The notes under the pieces are model-generated. The model searched no databases, was not told the DNA's origin, and saw only the letters and a list, made by a program, of their open reading frames with translations. 64,000 nucleotides of DNA from Fusarium oxysporum f. sp. lycopersici 4287 (lineage: Eukaryota > Ascomycota > Sordariomycetes > Hypocreales > Nectriaceae): assembly GCF_000149955.1 (NCBI RefSeq), contig NC_030992.1, positions 3,674,850-3,738,849 on the forward strand, written 5' to 3'. Made by a program: the position numbers and the translations under genes. Each line of letters starts with the position of its first letter. Within the stretch, counting starts at the first letter, position 1. Shown here piece after piece: positions 33,279 through 45,803 of this stretch.

Positions 33279-35257
33279 ATGGACTCCGGCGGAGTCAGGA
33301 GAAAGGATACCACCAAAGGCCCGCCTCTTCGAGTTCTATCACTCGGTAAGCGCCCGCCAAGATGACGTCTGCCTTGTTTGGTCTAATGCTAATACGCGCC
33401 AGATGGAGGAGGTGTCCGCGGTTACTCCATATTCATTATCATCCAGGAGCTTATGCACCGAACTTTTGTCGAGATCGAAGGCCGCGCTCCCAAGCGACAC
33501 GAAATTCCTAAGCCATGCGATCATTTCGACCTAATCGTCGGTACTGGTACAGGCGGGCTGATCGCCTTGATGTTGGGTCGGCTGCGTCTTGACCTCGAGA
33601 CGTGTAAAGAGCTCTACGTTCGTCTAACGCGCATGGTTTTCCAGACCGACAAGACTATTGCGGGTATTCCTTATAGATCAACCTTGTTCAAGGCCAGCAA
33701 GCTCGAGGAGGCTATCAAGGCAGCTGTGCAAGAGCACACTGTGAAGGAGAGGGAAGGCAACGATGGCTCCGATTCTCCCCTCACCAATCCTCTCAACGCT
33801 GCGATGTACTCAAGCGCCGGTGCCCCTCGCCGAAACCAGAGCAATGCAAGCACCGTTAGCTTTAGCGCTCGCAGTCCCGCTTCGCAAATGGCGTATCGAC
33901 CTGCGTATAACTCGAGATACGGTGATCCTAACGCGCGCCTATACGATCATCGAGAAACCCGCACCAAAACGTGAGTCATCAACCTCAATTGCCTTCTCCC
34001 CATGACAGCATCGCTAACATATTTTCTAGCGCGGTAACAGCAGTTTACAAGGGTTCTCCTCGAGGTTCACCCGCCGCTCTTTTGCGATCCTACGATTCTC
34101 GAAAAGAACCTCCCCCCGAGTTCGACTGCAAGATTTGGCAGGCCGGTCGAGCCACTTGTGCGATCGGATTGGCCTTCAAGCCCATCACCATTGGTCAATC
34201 AGTTTTTCACGATGACGGTGTCGGCACTTTCAACCCTAGTCCAGAAGCCCTGGACGAAGCTGTGGTCAACGAGTGGCCCGGTCGCGAAGTGGGTGTCTTT
34301 GTTAGCGTCGGTACTGGCAGACGGCCCAAGGGCAGCGATTCGAATTCGCAGGTGTGGTATGAAGGCTTCTTGGGCGATTTTGCCGAGGCGCGTAGGAAGT
34401 TGATCTCCAAGATCGAGGGTTGCGAGAAGATTCACGAGTACATGATGCGCGAGCACCTTGGAAGGCGAAATGTCAGTATTGACGCCTACTACCGCCTCAA
34501 CGTGGAAGTTGGTGTTGGTGAGTTTGGAATGAATGAGTGGAACCGACTGGGCGAAATCAGCACTGGTACTAGACGGTATATGTCAAGGGAGGCCGAGCAA
34601 AAGATGATTCAGGGTATCTCTTCAAAGCTTGCCAAAATCCACCGAGCCAGGATCCGTCACGCACGAGCTCCCGAAGGAATCCCAGAACTTGTCAAGTCAA
34701 CTTCAACCACATGGGAGATGCCTATGGCATTTGAGCTTGCAGGAGATATTCCAACTGCTGTTCCACTTCCTCACAGCCCCGCGAGCCGGTCTTCATTCGA
34801 GTCGGGGTCAGATAGTTTGCATATCCGCAACAACAACCATAACGGTTCGCCACGAAGCTCCAACGAACGAATGCACGCAGAAACGTCTGTACCGCATAAC
34901 GTTCCCAACTCTCCTCCCTTGGGACCTCGTGGCCCCAGCGCCAGCGCTCCGGCTCTACATCCAGAGGATCGTTTGGCAGTATCATCACCTACACCGGCGC
35001 AGTACCGCGAAGGTGTGTCGGGCCAAGACTTGATCGCTATTGTGAGCCCAGACGAGTATCCCAGGCCACCTCCCAACATGGCCGCGCCGCCACCGACACG
35101 GATTGAACCGCCGCCGCTGCCACCCAAGACGCCTCTCCCGGAGAGCCAGCAACATCAAGGTCGAAGAGTGCCTGCGGCCGCGCCTCCTTACCCGTTAGAC
35201 GATGACGAGCCCCCGCCCGTGAACATGGCCCGAAAGCCGGACTACCGGGGAAGATAA
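33279..35257 (+). CDS. Patatin-like protein with Gly at the nucleophile position
   Basis: Three exons, 33279-33345, 33403-33970 and 34030-35257, encode 620 residues; branch sites GCTAAT and GCTAAC precede the acceptors. The patatin fold is clear: LSLDGGGVRGYS (oxyanion loop, residues 21-31), then FDLIVGTGTGGLIALMLGRLRLDLETC. In patatins the second motif is G-x-S-x-G with Ser as nucleophile; here residue 71 is Gly (codons GGT ACT GGT ACA GGC). The Asp of the second catalytic motif may be in FHDDGVGTFNP. YRSTLFKASKLEEAI and VGTGRRPKG also fit the family. A Ser-rich insertion (about 150-220) and a long Pro-rich tail (PPPTRIEPPPLPPKTPLP) are probably disordered. The fold is well supported; lipase activity is doubtful. 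It may be a scaffold or regulatory pseudo-enzyme. Confidence 0.88.
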
Positions 35258-37157
35258 GCATATTTTGATGCGGCTTCCTCATGAGATGATCCCTGCAATT
35301 TGAGTTTGGGTATGAAAAATGACGTCTCGATTCTTGATACGAGCTCGAATCTACGAAAATCCATGAAATGAGACCTAGAACGATTATGAGACTGGCGTTG
35401 CGGGTGGAGGAATTGGTGATGATGTTTCTTGTTTCTTCTGCTTCTGCTTCTGCACGACTAGATACCACCTGGTTTTACTTGGATGCGAACCTTTGAATGT
35501 ACTTGATGTTATGAAATTGATGGAAAGATGCTGGATTCTTAGCTGTATATCTGTTGGTCAATGTGGCTGTACTTGTATAATGGAAACTAGCTTTTTATTC
35601 ATAACGGCTGCCTATTCTCTTCGGAGATATGAAGGTTAATTAAAATGACAAATGGGATTTCTTGGAGTTTTTTTTTTGTCTCATTGTTTGATCAGCTGGT
35701 ACTCGGAGGATTTGAGAGCTCTAAGATCGCGGGTAAGCAGATCTTCGATACGACAGCTCGCGGTAGCATCCGGCCCCCCACTGATTATTCCCTGTCGAGG
35801 TCTAGGCCTTGATAGATCGTACGGTAGGTAAGAAAGTCGTAATAAACCCCTGTTTGCCTCTGGTCTATGATGAATATTCCTGCGAGGGATGTCGTAGTAT
35901 ACGCTCTCTTACGATGTAACGCACGGTTCGCTCTTTTCATTATCAGCAGCTGTCAATTGAGACAATGGACTGATCACGGCTTACCACGAGGCAGCTGAAA
36001 GCTCGCCTTGGAGCTAAAATGAGAATCCATTCGCCCGTCCGTCGATATTCGCGACTATGCTTGACCGTTTTGGGATAGCTTCACGATTTAACCTTCGATT
36101 CAAGGTTGAGCTTGTCGTCTTTAATTGGAGAGTTTGTAGCAAACGTTTCTGGCTAGGGCGTGTTAATCCAAGTTCGAGACTCGGTACGATTGCCGTCACC
36201 ACGAGAAGAGGTGCATAACAGCATCACCATTGCTGGGTCTGGGTTCTCTCTCTCTCTCTTCCAGGCAACTTCTTCTCTTTGTTCCATCACATCCGCTAGA
36301 AGGGAGGGGGGAAAAAGCAAGCAAGCGTATTGTCACTGTGATCAGCACCCACGGAAAGACACGCGGACCCTGGTTCGACATTTCTTTGTTCTAGTTTTTG
36401 CTTGGCATATTGTCAAACGCCTCTGAAAAATTGAGAGTTTCTGTCATCTTCAACGACGGGAAAACAAGACAGGTCCTTTTCTTCGATACTGTACTGGGGG
36501 TGACATTGCATCGATATTGGGTCTTTCAACAACCCGCGTATTCAAAGGAAGAGAAGAGGAGAGGCGAGAGGAAGAGACTCCCAGCATCCACGCAACTTTG
36601 CGCCAGAGACACGCATACTGCACTGCAACCAGACAATCCCTCCCTGGACCAGGCCTGGGAAGAAGGACACAGCCTACAGCCTACAGCCGCCCGTTGCCGC
36701 GTTTGGTCAACAGGCAAAGGACGCTCGGCCTCGCGCTTGAATTGAGATTAGATATATTCCCATCTGTTCTCTCTCTTCCTGTCTCTGCTCCTCTTGAGGA
36801 ACAAACATGGCTCTCAATTGAACCCCTACAACATCGGGCATCTCAGTCATTGAGCCCAAAAAAAAGACACACCCATCTTCTTTTCTCCCTGCAGTTTGCA
36901 CACACAAACTGCATCTTCGATTTAGAACCAACAACCATCCGCCGCAATCCTGGTTGACCCCTGGCCTGTCGTTGAACCAACAACCTCACTCAGTGCCTGA
37001 CCGGTTCTCATTTGGGAGTGCTGAGCCAATCAATCGCTTGAACGACGTCAAGGGGACACCGAATATTACCAACATAGATCGCCTGTCATTCTCGATTTGA
37101 TCATTTTTGGGGTATTGCAAAGCGATAAAGGAAATCGCTAAAGTTGTTGGTGGAACG
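35258..37157. other. Intergenic, long upstream region of Zn2Cys6 gene
   Basis: No gene is supported. A (CT)n run lies at about 36246-36261. The last 500 bases are C/T- and A-rich and read like a 5' leader. ORFs such as 36517-36957 have no recognisable content. Confidence 0.5.
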
Positions 37158-39436
37158 ATGATGCCGGTACTAGGAGCCACGCCGATGCAAGTCGCACCTC
37201 GACAACGAGCTCCGCGACAAACGTCATCGTGCCTTGAATGCCGTCGTCGCAAGCAAAAGGTGGGTTTTCTTCATTGAGGTCTTCTCAATTGAAGTGGTAT
37301 ATCTTTGGTCTTTTCAGCCTAATTGTTTGCCACCATCATGTTAAACGAAAGCCAGATAAAACCCGACTAACATGCTTATAGTGCTCTCAAAGTCAACCAT
37401 GTACAAATTGCTTTCGTCGGTTTCCCTCACCTGAATGTATATATGAAGTCAAGTCTTCCAAAAGGTTAGTGTATTTGGCCTACCGTGGATAAACCCTCCG
37501 TCATTGCCCTTCCAGGATCTCTCTTCTACAGCGACTAACATGCTCTAGACATCATCCAATAGCTTCACGTCCTAAACCACCTCTAGTGGTAGATGTACGA
37601 GAAGGCCCTTACTCACATCTCAACCCTGCGTCTATCCAAGACGCTCTCTATTATCTCGAGGATGAAAGATCACCATCTTCCTCGGCAACTAGTCCTAGCA
37701 CATCCGTCGCCACTTCAGCTACACAACCACGAACTGATCTATGGTTGCCTTACAAGATTCAGTCATCAGCAAATGGTGACGACGACGACACCATAGCTCA
37801 GTCTGTATGGACCATTACGGCAAAGAGCACCACAAAAGCCAAACTCAATTATTCTAAGGAACGGGTCACAGAGATCTTAGGGTCTCAAGATCACGATGAG
37901 CGGTACAATATGCTTCCGCCAGTTGATGGCTCTGCAGTGCAGCTAGAGTACCTTCCCATGAAACCTACCAAGCTAAACAAGGAGTTAGTACGCATTCGTA
38001 AGTTACGTTTCTCATTTCCGTCTCCTTGTTCACTAATACGTGTGGTCTAGACTTGCAATTACTCTCACGCTTCAAATGCGCAGTAGACGGTAACCCGGAT
38101 CCTGCGAACGAGTTCATGAACTTCTGGATTCCCTGCACTTTGCAAGATCCCCTCCTTCTCCAAATCGTCTTATTTACATCATCATGCTGGTTGTCTGAAA
38201 CCCGTTATCTTCCCAAGGCTTTACAATACGCACATAAGCACCAGGTTTATCGGATGCTGAATTCTCAGCTCACGGACCAACAAGCACAGACGAGCGATAC
38301 TTTAGTCCTTGGCGTTGTCCAGATGATTGCAGACTCTTGGTACTGGGGCGCTACGCATGATTTAAAAGCCCACCTTAGTGGTCTGAGAGGGATGATCAAC
38401 CTGAGAGGTGGACTGTCTCAGCTCGGTTTGCGTGGTTATCTGGCCAAGATGGTCCTCATGTAAGTTGTTGCACAGCAGTTGCCAAGAGAATGCTGCAGCT
38501 GCGGTACCTTGATCTTCGTCATACAAGAATCTGACGTGGTACAGTCACGACATCGTCATGGCGCTCGCACATGAGATCAAGCCATCCATGTATGGACATC
38601 CCGGCTTCGAGTTCCGAGATTCTCGTACCATGCCCTTCAAAACGGCCTTCAACACCCCTTTTATTAGCAACTGGCAATCTTTCAGAGAATGCTCAAATTC
38701 TCTACAATTACACCCAAGCACTGCTCAAATACTCGACGACATTAGGAGCTTGTTCTCAGCCGTTCTAGCTTTACCGAGAAATCCAAGTTCTGAACACGTC
38801 CAAAGGGTTCTCTCAACGGCTCATTGGTTTCATGAGAGGATCCTGGATCTACCGGAAGACACACCAGCTCTTCAATCTCCAAGACCTTCCCAATCATCTC
38901 GAGCAAGCTCGATCGAGAGCCCAGGCAGTTCTGCGGGATCACTTAGAACTGACAAGTCTTCATCACCCTTCGTACTTCCAGACATGGTGTATCGCGTTAT
39001 CCGCAAAGTGGCCTTGATCTACTGCAAAGCAATCCTTAATCGTTCCCCAATCAGCTATGCGTGTTCTGAAGAAGACATTCAAGCGATTTGGCTATCGATT
39101 TGGCAGTCCGGTCTGGCAACTTGGAAATCAGTTCTCGGTATCTTCGCATGGGTCATGATTGCCCTCGTGACCAATTGTCACAAAATTGGCCCTGGCCGTC
39201 TCATCAAGACCTTGACCATGTCTACCATGATGTCCATCGGGATGGAGAACTGGGACGTCTTCAACCATATAGCGAAGACTTCCTTCAGATTACAAAGATG
39301 GCTGGCAGGAGGACGCGATAATACAAACGACCTTATGGGAGGAGAGAAAGTGGTGGACAAATATGGCTTTGGGATGACGGGCGCATTACCACCTGTCGAT
39401 ATACCAGCTGATGTGGAATCATCAGAAGATATTTAA
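37158..39436 (+). CDS. Zn2Cys6 transcription factor (fungal_trans_2 type)
   Basis: Five exons, 37158-37259, 37382-37464, 37549-37997, 38051-38459 and 38545-39436, encode 644 residues. The Zn2Cys6 cluster is split by intron 1 after the KQK codons: CLECRRRKQK, then CSQSQPCTNCFRRFPSPEC. The C-terminal part (about 240-620) is the regulatory domain typical of this class (LLSRFKCAVDGNPDPANEFMNFWIPCTLQDPLLLQIVLFTSS, YAHKHQVYRMLNSQL, LKAHLSGLRGMINLRGG, VYRVIRKVALIYCKAILNRSP). Such proteins bind CGG-type sites and often control a neighbouring metabolic gene; the flavin oxidoreductase 280 bp downstream on the same strand is the obvious candidate target, which is inference. The unusually short spacing C-x6-C in the second half is within the family's range. 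Confidence 0.87.
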
Positions 39437-39716
39437 ATATGTGCAGGCCTCGGCTCTGCAACGCACAAAGTTCCGCCTTCAGTCACATGCAGATACGAGC
39501 AATGAATGGTCTTTAAGCGCGGAGATCATATCCGTTTAGATGTTCAATGACGACATGTCTCAGCTCAAACAATTGTGACACCATTAAAAGTGTCAAATAC
39601 TCGCCTTCTCCTCGAATAATTTACAGGCTGCTCCTCCCTCTCATGCCGCTTCTTACTACCTGAAGAGGGCAGTCCATAAAGTTGTACAACACCGAATTTG
39701 GTTATTACGTGGTACA

Positions 39717-41175
39717 ATGTACGATTTCACTCCGCTTCGAGGCAACATACCGAATGGCGATGTTCTCTTGCCAGGAGATGATGGCTATGAGGAAGTGTTG
39801 CAAAGATGGAGCGCGGCTTGCGTGAAGAGAGCAGTATGTCAAACGCGTCGACATCCTTCACGATACTCACATAGCATAGGCAGTTGTTATCTTACCGATT
39901 AACTCACGAGAGGTATCTGCGGCAGTCAAATTTGCAGTTTCGAATCAAATACCGATGACGGTATGCGGTGGTGGCCACTCATCCAGCGGCGCCTCATCAT
40001 CCGAGGGAATGGTCATTGACTTAAGAAAGATGCGAAAGGTCAAAGTTAACGCAGAAGCTATGACCGTCGAGTTCGGAGGGGGCTGTCTATGGGAAGATGT
40101 TGACACAGCCCTCGAGCGGCATGGTCTGGCGACAGTTGGAGGTGTCGTCAATCACACAGGGGTTGGAGGACTTACACTCGGGGGAGGCCATGGTTTTCTC
40201 ACACCTCGACACGGTCTTACCATCGACAACCTGTTGAAGGCGGAAATTGTTCTTGCAGATGGGACGATATTCGAAGCATCCGACGACACAAACCAGGATC
40301 TGTTCTGGGCTATTCGAGGCGCTGGTGCACAGTTTGGAGTCGTAACTCGCTTCGTATCTCGAGCTCATCGACAAGACAAAGTCTGGAGTGGAACGTTGGC
40401 GTACCCGGCTGATAAGCTACCTGACTTGCTGCGCTTTGCGAATGTGTTGTATGAAAGACCGAACCCAGATGGGCATTGCTTCGCATTGGGCCTTGGCTTT
40501 GGACCTGATGAGACGAGCCGTGTCGTGTCCGCTATCCCTTTATTCCACGGCTCGGAAGAAGATGCCAAGCAATATTTCTCTGGTCTCCCCGAGATAAAAG
40601 CAACAGCTAACAATACGGAGATGATGACGACGGCGAAGACGAACACGCTCCTCAACTCCGTAATGGACCACGGCATTCGACGACTCATGGGCTCAGGCAA
40701 CATCACAATGCCCCTTGATATCGAACCAATGCTACAAACAGCAGAAACATTCTGGGAATTCTGTGAATCACGCGACGGAATGGGCAAGTCTGTCTTGGCT
40801 ATTGAGTTTTTCCCAACAGACAAGATTCGTGAGGTCCCCCAGGATGCAACAGCCTACGCCAATCGAGGAGACTACTACGACGCCATGACTTCTTTTGCAT
40901 GGGAGAACCCAGCCTACGATTCAGAGATACGGCAGTTCAATAGAAGCCTCTGTAAGAGGATACGGGAGACGAATGGGTATTCAGCTACGGCGGGTGGACA
41001 CTGGAGCAAGGGGCCTGTGGGGGTGTATATCAATATTGAGGCTGATAGTATATCGCCCAAGGATGCTTGGGGCGTAAATCTGCACAGATTGAGGGAGTTG
41101 AAGAAGAAGTTTGATCCGAATAATGTGTTTAATAAGTGGCATGGTATTGCTGAGGATACAGCTGGGACAGGGTAA
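39717..41175 (+). CDS. FAD-linked oxidoreductase (berberine-bridge-like)
   Basis: Two exons, 39717-39833 and 39880-41175, encode 470 residues; splicing joins ACVKRA to AVVILPINSREVSAAVKFA. The FAD-binding (PCMH) domain is clear: PMTVCGGGHSSSGASS, with His72 at the position of covalent flavin attachment, GGVVNHTGVGGLTLGGGHGFLTPRHGLTIDNLL, and DLFWAIRGAGAQFGVVT. The C-terminal berberine-bridge segment ends HRLRELKKKFDPNNVFNKWHGI. Enzymes of this group oxidise alcohols, sugars or alkaloids using O2. No signal peptide is visible, so a cytosolic place is likely. The substrate is unknown. It lies just downstream of the Zn2Cys6 regulator on the same strand. Confidence 0.9.
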
Positions 41176-43557
41176 TGAGATTGAACAGAAGCCATTCGAG
41201 ATATTATGGTGAATGAAATGAGACTACCGTCTTAACAATTTGAGCTTGAGGATTATTCGTATAAGCTGGAATATAAGCCGTATTGCATTTCCGTCAAGAA
41301 CTAACTTATGTCTTCTAGGTCGTGCATGGGTCTTGCGACGTTCGATTAGGAAGATTTGGTTGATTCGTTGTCGCTATCGACGGAGTAGCATGACACTTTT
41401 ATCTATCCGTACATGAATGATAGCACTGAAATTCTATCTGGCCTGGCCTGATATCATTCTGCTTCAATTGTATACAACAGGCTGGTGCTATGGTAGAACA
41501 TGTCAGTCTCCAGAAAGCTTACCCTAGGCCTCCCCCTCTGACTTGCAAGATGAATAATTCGTTTCTCGTCCCCTCCCACAGCATACTCATACTGTGAACA
41601 AATGATGGAAGCTAATGCACTTTGATTCATAATAATTTCAACAGAGTTCAGTTTATTAATCGGAAAACATGCAAAGATTCCGAATTCCATCACAGTACAG
41701 GGTAAGTTCCGAGACACGATACGATAGTAACACCACCCATGGTGTTTATAAGACAAGGGATGATTGAGCTGACGCTGAGGAGAACGCGGGGCAATTGCCT
41801 TCCACATCAGCTGTTTCAACTCTGGACGGCTCACTAATTGCGCTGCGGAATAGAACCTTCGTTGGACCGAACGCCATGCACCGGCCGGCAGCTTGATAGA
41901 GTCCGAAAGTCTCACGCCTGAAGCGCACCAACCAATAACCAACATAAGCGAAGTGAAGCAAACCTGAAGGGATTACAATTGAGTTTCGGCTATGACTTGA
42001 AATTTCAAGAATCACTCAGTCATGTTGACGATGATGAGGAGAGTTTGCTTGGCCACCATCGAGAAACGGGAGACGGCATGCCAGTGACGTTAGTGAGTGC
42101 GTTCCTAGGTCCAAGTTCCGGAGATAGGAGGGTTTCAAGGTTTAGGTCAACCGCACTAATGAGCGACATATGGCGCGACAAACGTACGGAAGATGCCGCA
42201 CAAGTTTACGATATGTCATATCTGTCTGTGAGCTTGGCTTGGAACAAGAGACGCTCTAGGCGATGGAAAATGCTCAAGGCTGGTGTTTTGTGGGGGTTTG
42301 TGAGCAATGTAGAGGGATCTACAGGGGATTTCGTGGAGGTTGAATGTAACGGTATCGCGATATTGAAACGCCTAAGCGGAATCCCTTGTCTTTCAAGTGG
42401 TGTTATGGGAGTTGAAGGGCGAGCTATTGATCAAGGTGTAGGGAGATGGGATGATGAGGCTCACCGTATACTGAGCCCTAGAAGGAAAAGCAAAGTGATG
42501 AACAGGTACGAAGCAACATGCCACAGATAAGTCGAAGTTAATGCACTGACTGCATCGCATCACGCACAGGTACTGCCTGTAGGTGTAGCCTGTAAGGTAG
42601 GTGAGGTGAGGTAAGGCAAGGTAGTGTAGCGGATACAGTAGCAAGTTACGGTTGTAGTCGATTAGTTAGCTGACAGCCACATAGGCTCTTCGGAGTGAGA
42701 TCCGCGGCACGGAATAGGCCAACGCTCGCAATGCTTATGTATACCCGATCAGTACAAGTGCATCGCGGTAGTTGAGCAGGGTCCTCTTCTTTATCTTGTT
42801 CTTGTTTTATTGTGTTTCATGGCAGTTGGAGCCAATACTTACAAAACAACAGAGGAGATTGCAGATGCAGCCGATGCATGCACACGCCCTGCCACACCTG
42901 AACTTCTTTAGGCAGTTGTAAGCAGGGTCGGATTTTCAGCTTCTCCCATGCGTCTTTTCCCCTTCTATGCATGCTGGCTTGGCACGGTGAATCCGTCAAT
43001 TCTACTCAACTTGGCGGAGAAGAGTCGGGGGTGGAGTTACATCACATACAGTAAGTTACAGCATACCGAAAGTGTCCGACGGAATATTTATATTCAGTGA
43101 CGTCAGGGGTTTGTAGCGGCGGTGAGGGATGCGATGTTACCATGATGCCTCTCTGGTGGTGAGTTATTTCCGTGGTGTTTGGACTAGTAACGGTTTCAAG
43201 AAACACAGGGCATTTCATTTCTAGGTACTAATAGACAGGGGAGATGGTAACCTCACTTGTATATCATAATGACCAGATATTATAGAGTTGAAGAGATTTC
43301 AACAATACCACGTACATAGAGCATTGTAACTTATACTGAATATGCACCTTGGCCAACGTGATTGACAAATCTCTACGTAGACAGAACAAGGTGGAATCGA
43401 CAGTGGGGGTTCCATGATGGAGGGGAAACCCCGCCCTTCAAGACATCATAACTCTTGTTCTCTCTATTCTCTCAAGAGAACTGCCGACATATGATAGCAA
43501 CTCATTACCGCCAGAGATAACAAACAACAACCTCAAAATAGCTCTACAGTATCAACA
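41176..43557. other. Intergenic, two unproven ORFs
   Basis: ORF 41454-41945 (-, 163 codons) and the divergent ORF 41979-42530 (+, 183 codons) are the longest here. Neither shows a domain, signal peptide or intron structure I recognise, so I do not call them genes. About 42590-42615 has a short GGTAAGGTGAGG-like repeat. Confidence 0.4.
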
Positions 43558-44658
43558 ATGGCTCCCATCGGCGTAGCATTGATCGGCGGAGGCCTGTTCG
43601 CTAAACAGGCACACATGGTGCGAAACCCCCAATACAACCACCCAATTACGTATGCAGAATGCTGAACAGAGGCCCGACAGCCTGCTATCATGAAGGCAGA
43701 TAACCTCGCTCTCAAGGCCATCTACTCCCGTTCTCTCAAGTCGGCCAAGGAGACGGCTGCTTTGAACACCCGCTCCGGCCAAGAGCCGGACTTGTACTCG
43801 GCCGATTCGGGATCTGGCAAGTCTTTCGACGACCTTCTTGCTCGCGAGGACATTGAAGCTGTTATCATCGCATTGCCCATCCCGAGCCAGCCCGAGCACA
43901 TCAGAGCTGCTCTCGCTGCTGGCAAGCATGTCCTTGCCGAGAAGCCGCTTGCTCCCACCGTAGCTGATGGCCAGAAGTTGATCGAATACTACCGTGGTCT
44001 AGGAGGCAAAGCTACCTTCTCGATTGCAGAGAACTTTCGCTACAAGCCATCGTTCGACTATGCTGCTGCAGAGGCCTCCAAGCTCGGAAAGCTGCAGCAC
44101 TTCAGTGTACGCGTGTTCTTCTACATGAGTGAAGATTCTCAATGGTATGGCACCGCTTGGCGCGCAAAGCCTGAGTTTCAGGGTGGTTTCCTGCTCGACG
44201 GCGGAGTGCACTTCTCTGCAGCGACCCGACAGCTCCTCACAGATCCAGCAGTCGATGTGACAGCCTTCACGACTCAGACACAACCTCACCTGGCACCAAT
44301 CGACACCGTGAACGCGGTGATCCGACTCAAGAGCGGTGTAAGTGGCACGTACCAGCAGTCCTGCGGCTCCAAGATGAGTACCTCAGTATTCCAATTCGGC
44401 TACGAGAAGGGTTCTGTGGTGGTCGACGGAGATAAGGTGACCGTTACGCCGTGGGATGATGAGCCTGTTGTCAAAGAGTTTGAGAGAACGAGCGGTGTGA
44501 CGGAGGAGGTTGAGGCGTGGGCGAAGGCGTTGGCTGAGGGAAAGCCGGATAAAAGGCAGAGCGTCGAGGAGGCGTTGGCGGATCTCGAGTTTTTGGAGTT
44601 GATGTTTGAGAGTGGCCTTAATGGAGGGCAGGCTAAGAAGTATGAGTGTCAGTTGTGA
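43558..44658 (+). CDS. Gfo/Idh/MocA-family oxidoreductase
   Basis: Two exons, 43558-43617 and 43681-44658, encode 345 residues. The intron begins GTGCGA and its acceptor is the second AG (CCGACAG), giving GVALIGGGLFAKQAHMPAIMKADNLALKAIYSRS in frame. The Rossmann part has the nucleotide loop IGGGLF (residues about 8-13), IEAVIIALPIPSQPEHIRAALAAGKHVLAEKPLAPT with the conserved EKP lysine, and ENFRYKPSF. The substrate-binding half has GGFLLDGGVHF, the D-x-G-x-H motif whose His is the usual acid/base residue. The family reduces or oxidises sugars, inositols and related compounds with NAD(P). The substrate here is unknown. It is intact and of normal length. Confidence 0.9.
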
Positions 44659-45061
44659 AGGTGAGATTTTGGTGCAAGCAATAGGTCGGTGTGTAAGTCA
44701 CTGGGTAGTAATATTGCGCCAGGAATATGAACAGGCATCAGATACAGCAGCTAATAGTAATACAAACGAAACATTAGCCGAATAATGTGACTAAATTTTA
44801 CTGGCTTCGTAAGCCAAGTTTGTGACTTTCTGAATTCGCAGTACTGAGCCTCTTGGCCTTAATGATCCTGGTTTGCGATATACTGGCTGGTAGGCGAATA
44901 GCACAGCAAGAAAGCTTCTGACGTTGAATCAGGGTGCTAAAATAAACTGGTCTAAAGTCCTAATAAAATATACTAAGTTTACCTACGCTTTTTTATCACT
45001 TAGATAAGAGGTCCTAAGTTTTCTTGCCTCCCCTTGACTGTACTTATGCTTACATATATCC
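44659..45061. other. Intergenic with MITE copy B
   Basis: Convergent 3' ends. Apart from the miniature element at 44906-45027, nothing is seen. Confidence 0.5.
44906..45027 (-). mobile_element. MITE-like element, copy B
   Basis: A 122-bp element in the opposite orientation to copy A at 14525-14656. On the minus strand it starts GCAAGAAAACTT, continues AGGACCT, CTAAGTGATAAAAAA and TAGGTAAA, and ends GTCAGAAGCTTTCTTGC. One terminal repeat has a single change (GCTT for GTTT). The ends are conserved between copies while the middle has diverged and differs in length, as expected of an old non-autonomous element. It sits about 35 bp beyond the thioesterase stop codon and may supply part of that gene's 3' end. 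No target-site duplication is evident. Confidence 0.72.
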
Positions 45062-45803
45062 TTAAAGCTTAGCCTTTGCTTTAATTGCATCGTCATCAAC
45101 GACCAGCTCCTGCAGCTTCTCACGAAGCGTTGAAGCCATACCATCCTTTAGCGGTCTATTCGTCTCACGATCAACATACACCTGTATAAACTCTCCTACC
45201 GCCTTCACCTCTTCCTTGCCCTTCTCAAAGAGCGCAGTCTCGTACGTGACGCTAGATTTACCTAGCTTGTTGACACGTAGGGCAAGCTCCGCGACGGCAG
45301 GGTACGCGATAGACGAGAAATAGTCTGTGTGGGTGTGCACGCACATGCCAAACTGTGGTGCTGTAGGAGGATGGAGACCACAATTCTCAATGAGGTATGC
45401 GTTGATGATGGAGTCGAATCTGAGAATTGAGGGTTATTCGCTGGATCTTGAGATCTTAGAGAGATCGTCGCTTTTGGTCACTTACAAAAAGTTGTAAACG
45501 GAATTGTTCATGTGGTCATACATATCATTGTCGTTCCTATTAACAAGGGAGTCAGTCTATCGAAGCGATAAATCATATCCCCTTCTACACGTGAGAGATG
45601 TCACCGTGACGGTAGACGCATTCCGCAATTTGCAAAGATAAGGTCAAATGATGAGCGATGGTAATAATCCGGAGCAAAGGATACGGCTTTAGCTTAAGCA
45701 TCAATGAGGCGCAAACTCACCATCGCGTGCGGTAGTCAAGGAAGAAACGATAGTCTTCTCTCTTGCGGGTCTTTAGCTCCGCCGGTGAAGCCTTGTTACC
45801 CAT
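45062..45803 (-). CDS. Hotdog-fold thioesterase (4HBT superfamily)
   Basis: Three exons on the minus strand, 45803-45721, 45536-45486 and 45419-45062, encode 163 residues. The assembled protein runs MGNKASPAELKTRKREDY, RFFLDYRTRWNDNDMYDHMNNSVYNFLFDSIINAYLIENCGLHPP and GMCVHTHTDYFSSIAYPAVAELALRVNKLGKSSVTYE. The WNDNDMYDHMNNSVYNF block is the 4HBT signature, in which an Asp next to the His-Met/Val-Asn-Asn turn serves catalysis. These enzymes hydrolyse acyl-CoA thioesters. There is no clear targeting signal. Only the last exon is obvious by ORF length; the first two were found from the conserved block and matching splice phases. The first intron (45720-45537, about 184 nt) is longer than most here. 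Confidence 0.85.

Noticed and set aside
41979..42530. 183-codon plus-strand ORF
   Set aside because: It is the longest ORF in the region, but its composition is irregular and no family is recognised. Transcript evidence would be needed.
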